From JANQPC01 sp039208375 (GTDB lineage Bacteria > Pseudomonadota > Alphaproteobacteria > Rhodobacterales > Rhodobacteraceae), in NCBI GenBank assembly GCA_039208375.1, contig JBCCRC010000010.1, positions 4,138 through 68,137 on the forward strand: DNA of 64,000 bases. Reading direction: 5' to 3'. This document shows, in pieces, positions 49,995 to 58,742 of this stretch. The notes beneath the pieces are model-generated. The model searched no databases, had not been told where the DNA came from, and worked only from the letters and a program-made list of their open reading frames with translations. The position numbers and the translations under genes were made by a program. Numbering within the stretch: position 1 is the stretch's first letter; every line of letters starts with the position of its first letter.

Positions 49995-50068
49995 TCTAAG
50001 CATGGGTCGCGCAACCACCTGCGGTTCACGCCACGGCACGCCCGCAAAACCGAAGAGTCGAGATCGCC

Positions 50069-52858
50069 ATGAGCCTTTACACAGCCTACCTCGAAGAGAT
50101 CGAAGCCCGCAAAGCCGAAGGGCTGCACGCTAAGCCCATCGATGACGGTGACCTGACGCGCGAGATTATCGAACAGATCAAGGATCCGACGAGCCCCCAC
50201 CGCGCGGATTCGCTCAAGTATCTGATCTACAACACGCTGCCGGGCACCACGCGCGCCGCGGGTGTAAAGGCCGCGTTTCTGAAAGAGGTTATCGTCGGGG
50301 CAATCACCCTTGATGAGATCTCGCCCGCCTTCGCCTTCGAACTGCTTTCTCATATGAAAGGCGGCCCCTCCGTAGAAGTTCTGCTTGATCTTGCGCTCAG
50401 CGACGATCGCGCGACCGCGGAACAGGCCGCGGACGTCCTTAAGACCCAAGTCTTCCTGTACGAGGCCGATACAGACCGGATCGCCGCGGCCTTCAAGGCA
50501 GGCAACGCGATCGCCCGCGACATTCTGGAAAGCTATGCCGAGGCGGAGTTTTTCACCCGCCTCCCCGACGTCGAAGACGAGATCAAGGTCGTCACCTACA
50601 TCGCCGCGGAAGGTGATATCTCGACCGACCTCCTCTCTCCAGGCAACCAGGCGCATTCACGCTCTGACCGCGAGCTGCACGGAAAATGCATGATTTCCGA
50701 ACGCGCGCAAAAAGAAATCGAGGCGCTGAAGCTGCAGCATCCCGACAAGCGCGTGATGCTCATCGCCGAAAAGGGCACGATGGGCGTCGGCTCGTCGCGC
50801 ATGTCGGGCGTCAACAACGTGGCGCTTTGGACAGGCAAGCAGGCCAGCCCCTATGTCCCCTTTGTAAACATAGCGCCGGTGGTGGCCGGAACGAACGGCA
50901 TCTCGCCGATCTTCCTCACAACCGTGGGTGTCACGGGCGGCATCGGGATTGACCTTAAAAACTGGGTCAAAAAACTTGATGAGAATGGCAAGCCGATCTT
51001 CAACAACGATGGCAATCCGATCCTCGAACAGAAGTACTCGGTCGAAACAGGCACAGTGCTCACGATCGATACGCGCGCGAAGACGCTGGTCTCGGATGAG
51101 GGCGAAGAGCTTGCCGATCTCTCCGCATCATTCACTCCGCAGAAGGTGGAGTTCATGAAGGCCGGCGGATCTTACGCCATCGTCTTCGGCAAGAAACTAC
51201 AGACCTTCGCTTGCGAGACCTTAGGGATTGAACTGAAATCGGCCTTCGCGCCCGCGAAAGAGATCTCGCACGACGGCCAGGGGCTGACAGCGGTGGAGAA
51301 GATCTTCAACGCCAATGCGCGCGGCGCAACGCCTGGCAAAACGCTGCACGCCGGATCGGATGTGCGCGTGAAGGTCAATATCGTGGGCTCCCAGGATACT
51401 ACGGGGCTTATGACGAGCCAGGAGTTGGAGGCGATGGCGGCCACCGTTCTCTCGCCCTCGGTGGATGGAGCCTACCAATCGGGCTGCCACACCGCCTCTG
51501 TCTGGGATCTGAAAGCACAGGCGAACACGCCTAAGCTCATGGCCTTCATGAACGATTTCGGGCTGATCACCGCACGCGATCCCAAGAACGTCTACCATTC
51601 GATGACGGACGTGATCCACAAGGTGCTGAACGATATCACAGTGGATGACTGGGCGATCATCATCGGTGGCGACTCTCACACGCGGATGTCGAAGGGCGTG
51701 GCCTTCGGGGCAGATTCCGGCACCGTAGCGCTCGCGCTCGCCACCGGGGAAGCAACGATGCCGATCCCTGAATCCGTGAAGGTCACCTTCAAGGGCCGAA
51801 TGGCGGATCATATGGATTTCCGTGATGTGGTGCATGCCACTCAGGCGCAGATGCTTCAGCAATTCGGCGATAATGTCTTTCAGGGCCGAGTGATCGAAGT
51901 ACATATCGGCACGCTTCTGGCCGACCAGGCCTTTACCTTCACGGACTGGACAGCAGAGATGAAGGCGAAGGCCTCGATCTGCATCTCGGAAGACGAGACG
52001 CTGATCCAATCACTCGAAATCGCGAAAGCGCGGATCGAGATCATGGTTGAGAAGGGGATGGATAACGCGGCGGGAATGCTGAAGAAGTTGATTGGCATCG
52101 CCGATACGCGCATCGCGCAGATCAAATCGGGCGAAAAGCCTGCCTTGCGCCCCGATGATACCGCGAAATATTTTGCCGAAGTGGTGGTGGATCTCGATGC
52201 GATCAACGAGCCGATGATCGCCGACCCGGATGTGACGAATGCCGATATCTCAAAGCGCTATACTCACGATACCATTCGCCCGATCTCGTATTACGGCGCC
52301 GAAAAGAAGGTGGATCTGGGCTTCGTGGGATCGTGCATGGTGCATAAGGGCGATGTGAAGATCGTGGCCCAAATGCTTCGGAACCTCGAAAAGGAAAGTG
52401 GCGATGTGTCGTTCAAGGCGCCGCTTGTGGTGGCTGCGCCTACCTACAACATAATCGATGAGTTGAAGGAAGAGGGCGATTGGGCCGTGCTGCAGAAGTA
52501 TTCGGGCTTTGAGTTCGATGATGCCGCGCCGAAACAGACGGCGCGCACCGAATACGAGAACATCCTTTATCTGGAGCGACCGGGCTGCAACCTCTGCATG
52601 GGCAACCAGGAGAAGGCCGCCAAGGGCGACACGGTGCTCGCCACCTCGACCCGCCTCTTCAAGGGCCGTGTTGTGGAGGACTCCGAAGAAAAGGCGGGCG
52701 AAAGCCTTCTGGCCTCCACCCCCGTGGTGGTGTTGTCGGCTATCCTTGGACGGACGCCGACGATCGATGAATACAAGACGGCCGTCGACGGTATCGATCT
52801 GACCAAATTTGCCCCGCCGCAGCAAAAGCCGCTCGATCCGAAATCTATCCATTTCTAA
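50069..52858 (+). CDS. acnB: Aconitate hydratase B
   Basis: 929 residues, slightly longer than the E. coli enzyme. The N-terminal HEAT-like domain is followed by the core with GTMGVGSSRMSGVNNVALW, a GGDSHTRMSKGVAFGADSG active-site region and the three 4Fe-4S ligands: one Cys in GFVGSCMVHKGD and two in ERPGCNLCMGNQ. It isomerises citrate and isocitrate in the TCA cycle and, in the apo form, AcnB can bind mRNA. Single gene with its own control region containing GTATAC palindromes. Confidence 0.96.
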   Translation: MSLYTAYLEEIEARKAEGLHAKPIDDGDLTREIIEQIKDPTSPHRADSLKYLIYNTLPGTTRAAGVKAAFLKEVIVGAITLDEISPAFAFELLSHMKGGPSVEVLLDLALSDDRATAEQAADVLKTQVFLYEADTDRIAAAFKAGNAIARDILESYAEAEFFTRLPDVEDEIKVVTYIAAEGDISTDLLSPGNQAHSRSDRELHGKCMISERAQKEIEALKLQHPDKRVMLIAEKGTMGVGSSRMSGVNNVALWTGKQASPYVPFVNIAPVVAGTNGISPIFLTTVGVTGGIGIDLKNWVKKLDENGKPIFNNDGNPILEQKYSVETGTVLTIDTRAKTLVSDEGEELADLSASFTPQKVEFMKAGGSYAIVFGKKLQTFACETLGIELKSAFAPAKEISHDGQGLTAVEKIFNANARGATPGKTLHAGSDVRVKVNIVGSQDTTGLMTSQELEAMAATVLSPSVDGAYQSGCHTASVWDLKAQANTPKLMAFMNDFGLITARDPKNVYHSMTDVIHKVLNDITVDDWAIIIGGDSHTRMSKGVAFGADSGTVALALATGEATMPIPESVKVTFKGRMADHMDFRDVVHATQAQMLQQFGDNVFQGRVIEVHIGTLLADQAFTFTDWTAEMKAKASICISEDETLIQSLEIAKARIEIMVEKGMDNAAGMLKKLIGIADTRIAQIKSGEKPALRPDDTAKYFAEVVVDLDAINEPMIADPDVTNADISKRYTHDTIRPISYYGAEKKVDLGFVGSCMVHKGDVKIVAQMLRNLEKESGDVSFKAPLVVAAPTYNIIDELKEEGDWAVLQKYSGFEFDDAAPKQTARTEYENILYLERPGCNLCMGNQEKAAKGDTVLATSTRLFKGRVVEDSEEKAGESLLASTPVVVLSAILGRTPTIDEYKTAVDGIDLTKFAPPQQKPLDPKSIHF

Positions 52859-52984
52859 CGCGGGTGACCGGCGCAAATTTGCTTTTCCCATAGGTGCGCG
52901 ATAGCGGACAGGCGTGCCTACGTTTTGGCAAATGCGCCGAGCATAGGCGTCGCTTTGCGGGTATTCCGTTTTGGAAAGAACCTA

Positions 52985-53013
52985 GCGTCGCTTCGGACAA
53001 ATCGAAGCGACGC
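52985..53013. other. Perfect 11-base stem hairpin downstream of acnB
   Basis: GCGTCGCTTCG (52985-52995), loop GACAAAT, CGAAGCGACGC (53003-53013). No U-run follows on either strand, so it is not a simple terminator. It lies 127 bases after the acnB stop and could be a 3' mRNA-stabilising structure or part of a small RNA. Confidence 0.6.
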
Positions 53014-53497
53014 CGCCCCGGCAGGCACGGAAGATGTCCCCACGCGGAACGCCACGCATTCTCCCAATGCGGCGGAAAGCGGGAAGCGATGGCGACAGAA
53101 AAATGGCACGGCGCAGCTGACATCCGGGAGTTGTACGCCACCACAACAGGCGGCAATTGACCGTCTAAGGGCATTTGGCAGGATTCTCCAATAAACCCTC
53201 AGTTACTACGCTGGAAAATCTATGTTTTTCAGGATGGAAAACTGTCGACGCCTCTGTGCCAGCCAAATGATGTGGAGACGTGATAGAGAATCGCTTTTCC
53301 CGCATAGGTAGGCAAATCTAGTATTTTTCTCACGAGGGTTGCAGCTTCGACATGCTTAAAATCTAATGAAGCGCGAACATTATCCCAGAGACTCCCGTCA
53401 CACACGTGTGCCGGACATAATCGATAGCGAGAACACACTGTTTTTCGTTCCGAGCCAATCGCCCCAAGCCTTCAAAACGGCAACGCGATATCAAAAA

Positions 53498-53535
53498 AGG
53501 CGCATCAGCTGTTTCCTATTTGGAAACGTGCGCCT
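53498..53535. other. Nested hairpin in the gene-poor region
   Basis: Outer arms AGGCGCA (53498-53504) and TGCGCCT (53529-53535) enclose inner arms GTTTCC (53511-53516) and GGAAAC (53522-53527). All pairs are perfect, giving a two-part stem with an asymmetric internal loop. Confidence 0.55.
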
Positions 53536-53603
53536 CGAAAAAGCCTTGGATTCCAGTGTTTCCCAAGCAAAATCTTGCCGATTGTTGAGCTTGGCGGCGG
53601 GCC

Positions 53604-53620
53604 TTTGCCAATTTGGCAAA
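53604..53620. other. 17-base palindrome TTTGCCAA-T-TTGGCAAA
   Basis: A perfect 8-1-8 palindrome. A TTTGGCAAA copy also occurs at 52924-52932, and TTTGGCA near 53172. It could be a protein-binding site or an RNA stem. Confidence 0.5.
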
Positions 53621-53793
53621 TACCGGCCAGGCAATCGTTTCCAATTCCTTGCCACTTTCTCCGCAAATCCGGCCTTAATCCCGACCTTCGCCTCAGGCTA
53701 CAAAACCGGAGTTCAATGGCCCGGAAGGGTGCGTACGAGTTTAACGAGTATCCGGAGGAGCCAAGTGCGGCTGAGCCGGGGGGCGTAAGTCAG

Positions 53794-53830
53794 GCCGGAT
53801 GGAGAGAGGTCCTCCATCCGGCTTTTTTTT
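53794..53830 (+). terminator. Strong rho-independent terminator with no gene directly upstream
   Basis: Stem GCCGGATGGAG (53794-53804) and CTCCATCCGGC (53812-53822), seven-base loop, then eight T (53823-53830). It ends transcription on the plus strand about 960 bases after acnB, so it probably terminates a small RNA or a long acnB 3' region. Confidence 0.85.
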
Positions 53831-53880
53831 GGCTCGTGGCGCTAGCCCCTGCCCTTGGGCCCTCGCAGCGCCTTTGTCAC

Positions 53881-54855
53881 CTATCTAATCGTCAGCCGCG
53901 AGCGCCCATCCTTCTTGGATGCATAAAGCGCGGCGTCGGCATCGCGGATCATCTCTTCCAGATCTGGCGTGTCGTAGGAGAGCGAGCTGACCGCCCCTAG
54001 GCTGCCGGAGATTTGCGCAACTTCATCGTCCACTTTAATCGGCTCGTTCAATCGCTTCAGCAGGCGCTCAGCGATGACCTTTACCGCGGCTGGATCGGTT
54101 TCACCCAGAAGCAGGATCACGAATTCATCCCCGCCGATCCGCGCCACGGTATCATGCCCCCGTGTGACGCTGCGCAGGATTCTGGCGACATGCTGAAGAA
54201 CGATATCGCCCGCCGCATGGCCAAGCGTGTCATTCACCGCCTTGAAGTAATCAAGGTCCACCGCCATGAGCGAGAACGGCAGATCGGCCGAGATCAGACG
54301 CGCCGCGCGATCCTCTAGCGCACGGCGATTTGACAGCCCGGTCAGCGTATCTGTGGCCGCGTCCCGTTCAGCGGCAGACCGCGCGCCATCAAGGCGCCGG
54401 TAAAGCTTATGCCACTCGCCCATCACCGCGGTATGCGCCTCGCTTAGAAACATCATCTCAACGGCAATGTCGGTCTGGGCGAAATCCGTGCTGGTTAGGG
54501 GATAGCGACGCAAGGATTCCACAATCGTAATCCCGAATGAGAGGTTGATCAGCAAACCCCCCGTTTCGGGCAGCAGGGCCGCGAGCCCCGCCAGCGGGGT
54601 GTTGAACGGATCGCGCAGGCGTAGGCGCAACGGCTGCCCTGCCACTCGCCGCAAATCCCGCAAGTTGGAGATCCTCGGGGGCCGGCGCAGTTCAAAGAAA
54701 TCAAAAAACGGCGCGCCAACCTCGATATGCGCGGCGTCAAGCTTCGCCAGCGTCGGGCCGATATGCGCGATCTGGCCGCGCCCATCGAGCTGAACGTGCA
54801 TCGGCATCATCTGGTTTATGGCAGCTGTGCTGACCGAAACACCATCCGGGCCCAT
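53881..54855 (-). CDS. Diguanylate cyclase with HNOB-associated N-terminal domain
   Basis: 324 residues. The N-terminal ~150 residues (HVQLDGRGQIAHIGPTLAKL, PFFDFFELRRPP, then a segment rich in LRDPF and SFGITIVESLRRYPLT) follow the HNOBA pattern found beside H-NOX proteins. The C-terminal GGDEF domain is complete: DTLTGLSNRRALEDR, the active site RIGGDEFVILL and the inhibitory RxxD site (RGHD five residues before GGDEF). It should make c-di-GMP and be product-inhibited. It lies 3 bases after the H-NOX-family gene, so that protein is its likely partner. Confidence 0.88.
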   Translation of the reverse strand: MGPDGVSVSTAAINQMMPMHVQLDGRGQIAHIGPTLAKLDAAHIEVGAPFFDFFELRRPPRISNLRDLRRVAGQPLRLRLRDPFNTPLAGLAALLPETGGLLINLSFGITIVESLRRYPLTSTDFAQTDIAVEMMFLSEAHTAVMGEWHKLYRRLDGARSAAERDAATDTLTGLSNRRALEDRAARLISADLPFSLMAVDLDYFKAVNDTLGHAAGDIVLQHVARILRSVTRGHDTVARIGGDEFVILLLGETDPAAVKVIAERLLKRLNEPIKVDDEVAQISGSLGAVSSLSYDTPDLEEMIRDADAALYASKKDGRSRLTIR

Positions 54856-54858
54856 GCC

Positions 54859-55485
54859 TCAGCCTCCGGGGATACCCAGCGCGAAACGCCGGCCAGTGCT
54901 AAATTGCGGCTCATGCAGGCGGATCGAGATCACCTCAGCGCCCGGGTTCGCCCCGCTCGCCGCTTCCGCCGGGGCGCCATCATGCGTGATCGTTACCAGC
55001 GCCCCGTATTCATCTGCCATGGCCTGGAGGAGCCCCACCATGACATGGCCGAAACCAGGGAAAAGAGTGCCGCAAGACAACTCGAATTCGCCTGTGCCGT
55101 GGTGCCTGAGCTCCATCGCCGGCAGGATCAGATCCGGTAACGCAATCCGGATACGACCCGGCAGATCTTCCAGCGAATGCAAAAAATCCTCGTACTCCGC
55201 CCCCGCAAAGCGCAAAAGCCGTCGCAGGGCTGGCATGCGCGGGTGCGAAACGAGGAATGTGCCGATATCTTCCAGCACCATCGCGTGGGGCTTGTTGAGA
55301 CGCTCAACCGCTGTTTGCAACAGCCGTTCGGTTACCTCATCTTCGTACATCAGCATCGATTCAAAGGTATCGATGCCCAGATCGGCCTCAACCACGATCG
55401 CCTGCCAGGCGCCCAGCCCGTAGGTTTCCACAACAAAGCTCTCAATTGCCTTGTTCACCAGGCCGTACATTGTGCCGTCCTTCAT
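54859..55485 (-). CDS. H-NOX (heme-NO-binding)-family protein lacking the usual heme ligand
   Basis: 208 residues. The start MYGLVNKAIESFVVETYG-AWQAIV and the segment with LRRLLRFAGAEYEDFLHSLEDLPGRIRIALPDLILPAMEL follow the H-NOX fold. The FL-xx-L-xx-LH motif that carries the proximal heme histidine reads FLHSLEDLP, with Pro109 in place of His, and the YxSxR motif that holds the propionates reads C138-G-T-L-F142. Heme binding in the usual way is therefore doubtful. It is directly followed by an HNOBA diguanylate cyclase, the standard partner. It may bind another ligand or sense through a different contact, such as His103. Confidence 0.8.
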   Translation of the reverse strand: MKDGTMYGLVNKAIESFVVETYGLGAWQAIVVEADLGIDTFESMLMYEDEVTERLLQTAVERLNKPHAMVLEDIGTFLVSHPRMPALRRLLRFAGAEYEDFLHSLEDLPGRIRIALPDLILPAMELRHHGTGEFELSCGTLFPGFGHVMVGLLQAMADEYGALVTITHDGAPAEAASGANPGAEVISIRLHEPQFSTGRRFALGIPGG

Positions 55486-55541
55486 CTTCGATCCGCCTTC
55501 TAGGCGGTGCCGCTTAACAATCGGAAAAGACGTGACCGGCT

Positions 55542-57311
55542 TTAGGGAAGAAGGAGCAGCGATGTCCCGCCAAATTCCAGCGCGTTCAGGGCCGGCGGGC
55601 CAAGCTGATAGCGGCCCTCAAGCAAGGTATCGATTATTTCGGCCTGAAGCTGGGCATTTGTGGTCGTGCCAAGCCACGCAGGCCGCAGTCGAACAAGAGG
55701 CCCCTCCTCATCGGGAGCAGGACCAAACGCGTGAACCACTTCGCGCGTAATCATCGTGAAGATCACGAACTGTTCGCTCTGGCGCCCGGGCCAAAGATCA
55801 AGCCGTGCGGCCAGGCAGCCCGGGTTGCCCCCGGGCGTGCGCCGGTTGCACGCTTCGGTCAGGCGGGCCACTTGATCGGGCGTCTCCCGCGCAAAGAGAT
55901 CTGTGGGAAGTTCGGCCCCCGCCGGCCGCACCGGTATGGCGTTGCGCAGGGCCATCAGGGTTTCAGCCTGTACGCTCGGCGGTACGCGATTCTCAAACGC
56001 ATACCGGCTATCTGAGGCTGAAAGCGCGACGCGTCGGTCTTCGAGCACGCCACGATCCTCGCCCCCGGCAACTGCCACAAGACGATCAAGCGCGGCGGCG
56101 CCGGGTCGACCCCATTCGCGCCCGATGGCCCAAAGATCAAGCGCTTCGGCGGGCACTGTGCCCGCCTCAAATCGCGCCACCTGGTTTGCCGCAGACAGGC
56201 GCTGAGGATTTAAAAGCGGGCTGAGCCAGGCGATCGCAAGGGCTAGCGCAGCGAGGGCTACAGCCCCATTGGCTTGCCGGATGCGGGCCATCCATCCAGC
56301 CCCGGGCAGGATCGCGACAGCATAGGCAACGCCATAGGCCATCATGACCACCGCCGCCGAGAGGGCCGCGAGCCTGTCGGGCGACCAGCCATATTGGCTA
56401 ACCCGTTCGGTCACCGAATAGATCGCAAGGCCCGCCAGGCCGGGCACGATCAGCGCCAGTGCAGCCGTCGCGCGCTGCATAAGACGGCCCCGCACGGCGC
56501 TCGCATCTTCCCCATCCACCGCGGCGCTCACGAGCAAGGCGGCCGCCGCACTCATGGTGATGAGCGAGGCCGCGATCGAAAGATCGCCAAAAATGCGCCC
56601 TAGGCCACGCAAGGCAAGCCCGCCCAGAAACACCGCCGTCACCGCCAGCACAATCGGCAGCAAAAGCCGCAGTAGGCGGATCGGCAGCATCGGTGACAGC
56701 ACATTTGAAAGCTCAAAGGCAACGGCGGCGCCGAGGCCAAGCACAAGGCCCGAAAGGATGAACGGGAGCGCTTCTACCGTGTTGATCCAGTCGATCAGTT
56801 CGATTCCAACAAGCTGCAACAGCGCGTCGCTAAGATAGAGTATCAGCCAGAAGAGCCCGAGAAACAGGACAGCGGCGGCAGAGCGCACCGTCGCTTGCCA
56901 GGCGACCCCGAAAAGCGTGGGGTAATGCATCCAACGGCGGCCCTGCCCGAGCCCCGCGATCAGGTAGGGGATCGGAAGCGTCGTCGAAAGGACCATTGCG
57001 GCAATGGGATGGCCGGTTTCGACAAAAGCGCCAACCGTTTCGAACCGCATGCTGGCAGAGGTGGCAAGAATTGAAAGCGGCACTGCGATCAGCCCGGCCC
57101 CCGCTAACGCCCGGCTCGGGGTGAGCGGGCCCAGCATGATCATGAGCGGGCCGAAAAAGCCCGCGGCGGCCGTGGCTACCGCGAGAATAGCGCGGCCGTT
57201 CTGAATTACGTCAGGCAGAAGCTCTGCGATCACCCAGAGCGCGAGCCCGGCCACTGCGCCGGTGGCCGTGAGGCTCACACGCAGAGGGATGGTTCGGTCT
57301 GGGCGTTCCAT
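55542..57311 (-). CDS. DUF4153 large membrane protein
   Basis: 589 residues. About ten to twelve helices in residues 1-390 (ALWVIAELLPD, FFGPLMIMLGPL, LFLGLFWLILYLSDALLQLVGI and others) then a soluble C-terminal domain of about 200 residues with EALDLWAIGREWGRPGAAALDRLV and two cysteines (EACNRRTPGGNPGCLAARLD) that may form a disulfide. The pattern is that of DUF4153, a family of unknown function. It is separate from the H-NOX gene by 56 bases and from the next gene by 640 bases. Confidence 0.72.
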   Translation of the reverse strand: MERPDRTIPLRVSLTATGAVAGLALWVIAELLPDVIQNGRAILAVATAAAGFFGPLMIMLGPLTPSRALAGAGLIAVPLSILATSASMRFETVGAFVETGHPIAAMVLSTTLPIPYLIAGLGQGRRWMHYPTLFGVAWQATVRSAAAVLFLGLFWLILYLSDALLQLVGIELIDWINTVEALPFILSGLVLGLGAAVAFELSNVLSPMLPIRLLRLLLPIVLAVTAVFLGGLALRGLGRIFGDLSIAASLITMSAAAALLVSAAVDGEDASAVRGRLMQRATAALALIVPGLAGLAIYSVTERVSQYGWSPDRLAALSAAVVMMAYGVAYAVAILPGAGWMARIRQANGAVALAALALAIAWLSPLLNPQRLSAANQVARFEAGTVPAEALDLWAIGREWGRPGAAALDRLVAVAGGEDRGVLEDRRVALSASDSRYAFENRVPPSVQAETLMALRNAIPVRPAGAELPTDLFARETPDQVARLTEACNRRTPGGNPGCLAARLDLWPGRQSEQFVIFTMITREVVHAFGPAPDEEGPLVRLRPAWLGTTTNAQLQAEIIDTLLEGRYQLGPPALNALEFGGTSLLLLP

Positions 57312-57639
57312 GGCGCCTCCGATGGCGTCCGGTAGGCGGCAAGCGTAAAGGGCCCGGGCCCCGGCTGGCGAGGGGGCGGTGATGGGCCAAAGTGTCTCAT
57401 GCCGTACGGTGCCCGGTGGGCCCCGATGGCGGCAATCCGACCTGGGCGCGCGCCGGTGGATGGCTGCCGCAGCAACGGGCGCTCGGTGTGCTTGATCGAG
57501 GCAGGCGAGCCTACCCTTTGGTCGCGGCCCGTGACTTCATCCAAGGGCCCGCCCGCGGGAGCGGCGTCGCCCCTAACCCCGTTCCTGTGGCGATCGCGCG
57601 CTTTGCACCTTCGGCTTCGTTGCCGTCAGTTGGTCGGGA

Positions 57640-57841
57640 CACTCCAACGCCTTGCGCCCGGCACTGCCAAGGGCAGCCCGGGGGCAAGAACGTCACAGCC
57701 TGGATAGGCGGGCCCGCCTGGTGAGTGGCGTGACCGGCGGGAAACCCCGCATGTCCTACATGTACTCTTACGGTACGGCGGCCTTCGGACAGCCTCTTGC
57801 GAGGCCGGAAACCACTTGGGTCAAGCGAGGCCCGGTTTTTT
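57640..57841 (+). ncRNA. Putative structured RNA, family not recognised
   Basis: Several consecutive GC-rich hairpins followed by a short terminator-like stem and six T. The region is too GC-structured and frame-poor to look like coding sequence. 6S RNA and tmRNA were considered, but I could not match conserved sequence of either. The 5' boundary is a guess. Confidence 0.3.
57818..57841 (+). terminator. Weak terminator-like stem with six T
   Basis: GGGTC (57818-57822), loop AAGCGA, GGCCC (57829-57833), then GG and TTTTTT (57836-57841). Plausible end of an RNA; the stem is short and includes a T-G pair. Confidence 0.4.
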
Positions 57842-57953
57842 GCCCAAGCCGCGCAGGGATGCATCGGGGGCGGGGTATAGAGCCGCTTGGTAAAGAACCC
57901 GAAACAGCAGCGCACGGTCGCCTGGATTTGCCTTCGCCCTGCCCCAACCCCAT

Positions 57954-58658
57954 ATGCGAGGCATGTTGAAATTCACGCCCATCCTGCTTGCGATCCTCTA
58001 TGCCGTGGCGATGTATCGCTTCTCTGCCTGGCGCACAGCCAAAGAGCTTGATCAACGCTCAACCGAGCTTGCCGACCCTGTGCTAAAGCGGCTTTGTGAC
58101 CGGATGGCAGACGCGCTCGATCTGCCCCGGATCAAGGTGCATATCTACGAAATCGATCCGGTCAACGGCCTTGCCGCGCCCGATGGGCGCATCTTCATCA
58201 CCCGGGGCTTTTACCGCAAGTACCGCCAGGGCGAGGTTACACCGGAAGAGTTGGCCAGCGTCATCGCGCATGAGCTTGGGCACGTAGCCCTTGGCCATTC
58301 TCGGCGCCGCATGATCGATTTTTCCGGCCAGAATGCGCTCCGCACCGCGCTTGCCATGGTCCTCTCGCGCTTCCTGCCCGGGATCGGCGTATGGATCGCT
58401 AACGGGCTCACAACGCTTCTGGCCGCGCGGCTGTCGCGCTCCGACGAATACGAAGCTGATGCATACGCCTCGGCCCTCCTCACAAAGGCGGGGATCGGCA
58501 CAGAGCCGCAGAAATCGCTCTTCGCCAAGCTTGAAGAGCTCACCCAATCCCGTTCTGGCGCTGTGCCCGCCTGGCTTATGAGCCACCCGCGCACGACCGA
58601 TCGGGTGAAAGCCATCGAGTCGCTCGAAGCCAGGTGGCAAAGCGTCGAGGCAGAATGA
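57954..58658 (+). CDS. M48-family membrane metalloprotease
   Basis: 234 residues. An N-terminal membrane helix (LKFTPILLAILYAVAMY), the zinc site VIAHELGHVALGH near residue 103 and the third ligand in SDEYEADAYASAL near 162 define a Peptidase_M48 (HtpX/Ste24-like) enzyme. A second hydrophobic stretch (VLSRFLPGIGVWIANGLTTLLAARL) lies between. It is shorter than HtpX. The start may be the ATG at 57954 or 57963. Stands alone after a long gap. Confidence 0.87.
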   Translation: MRGMLKFTPILLAILYAVAMYRFSAWRTAKELDQRSTELADPVLKRLCDRMADALDLPRIKVHIYEIDPVNGLAAPDGRIFITRGFYRKYRQGEVTPEELASVIAHELGHVALGHSRRRMIDFSGQNALRTALAMVLSRFLPGIGVWIANGLTTLLAARLSRSDEYEADAYASALLTKAGIGTEPQKSLFAKLEELTQSRSGAVPAWLMSHPRTTDRVKAIESLEARWQSVEAE

Positions 58659-58686
58659 CCCGGGCGGTTAAAGTTACTCCCTCACG

Positions 58687-58717
58687 AAAAACGGCCCGCG
58701 CCAAGGGCACGGGCCGT
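58687..58717 (-). terminator. Rho-independent terminator after rpmG
   Basis: Minus strand: ACGGCCCG, an 11-base loop region, CGGGCCGT then TTTTT (plus-strand positions 58717 back to 58687). It lies 26 bases past the rpmG stop. Confidence 0.8.
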
Positions 58718-58742
58718 CGAAATCAACGCTCGGCAAGATCGC

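Larger units (their letters stand above)
52859..53880. other. AT-richer gene-poor stretch with multiple hairpins
   Basis: 1022 bases between acnB and the diguanylate cyclase; a sampled line is about 48% GC against about 62% around it. Open frames (for example 53366-53788 plus) lack ribosome-binding sites and recognisable motifs. Strong inverted repeats occur at 52985-53013 (11-base stem), 53498-53535 (AGGCGCA/TGCGCCT outside GTTTCC/GGAAAC) and 53604-53620 (TTTGCCAA-T-TTGGCAAA), and the stretch ends in a terminator. One or more small RNAs are likely here. Confidence 0.5.
57312..57953. other. Long gene-free gap with RNA-like hairpins
   Basis: About 640 bases. Open frames on both strands here are mutually overlapping and without support. 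On the plus strand between about 57640 and 57841 a series of hairpins is visible: CTGCC-AA-GGGCAG (near 57665-57677), the GTCAC/GTGAC pair enclosing AGGCGGGCCCGCCT (57692-57734), GCGGG-AAAC-CCCGC (about 57737-57750), GTAC-N7-GTAC and CCTC-TTGC-GAGG, then the terminator at 57818-57841. A structured RNA of about 200 bases is plausible; the family is not recognised. Confidence 0.35.

Noticed and set aside
50069..52858. Long minus-strand open frames inside acnB (for example 51221-52009 and 49889-50656)
   Set aside because: They lie antisense to a fully conserved enzyme, have no ribosome-binding site and no recognisable motif; high GC creates such frames by chance.
52985..53013. Hairpin as acnB terminator
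   Set aside because: Perfect stem but no U-run on either strand, so called only as a hairpin.
53366..54000. Two overlapping plus-strand frames in the gene-poor region (53366-53788, 53575-54000)
   Set aside because: No ribosome-binding site, no motif; the second runs through the terminator at 53794-53830 into the antisense of the diguanylate cyclase.
57640..57841. 6S RNA or tmRNA
   Set aside because: Considered because of size and pairing, but neither the single-rod fold with central bubble of 6S nor a tag-peptide frame of tmRNA could be seen, and no zapA neighbour is present.
57392..57969. Overlapping frames on both strands in the gap before the M48 gene
   Set aside because: Frames compete with each other and coincide with hairpin-rich sequence that looks like RNA; none has a start signal or domain.
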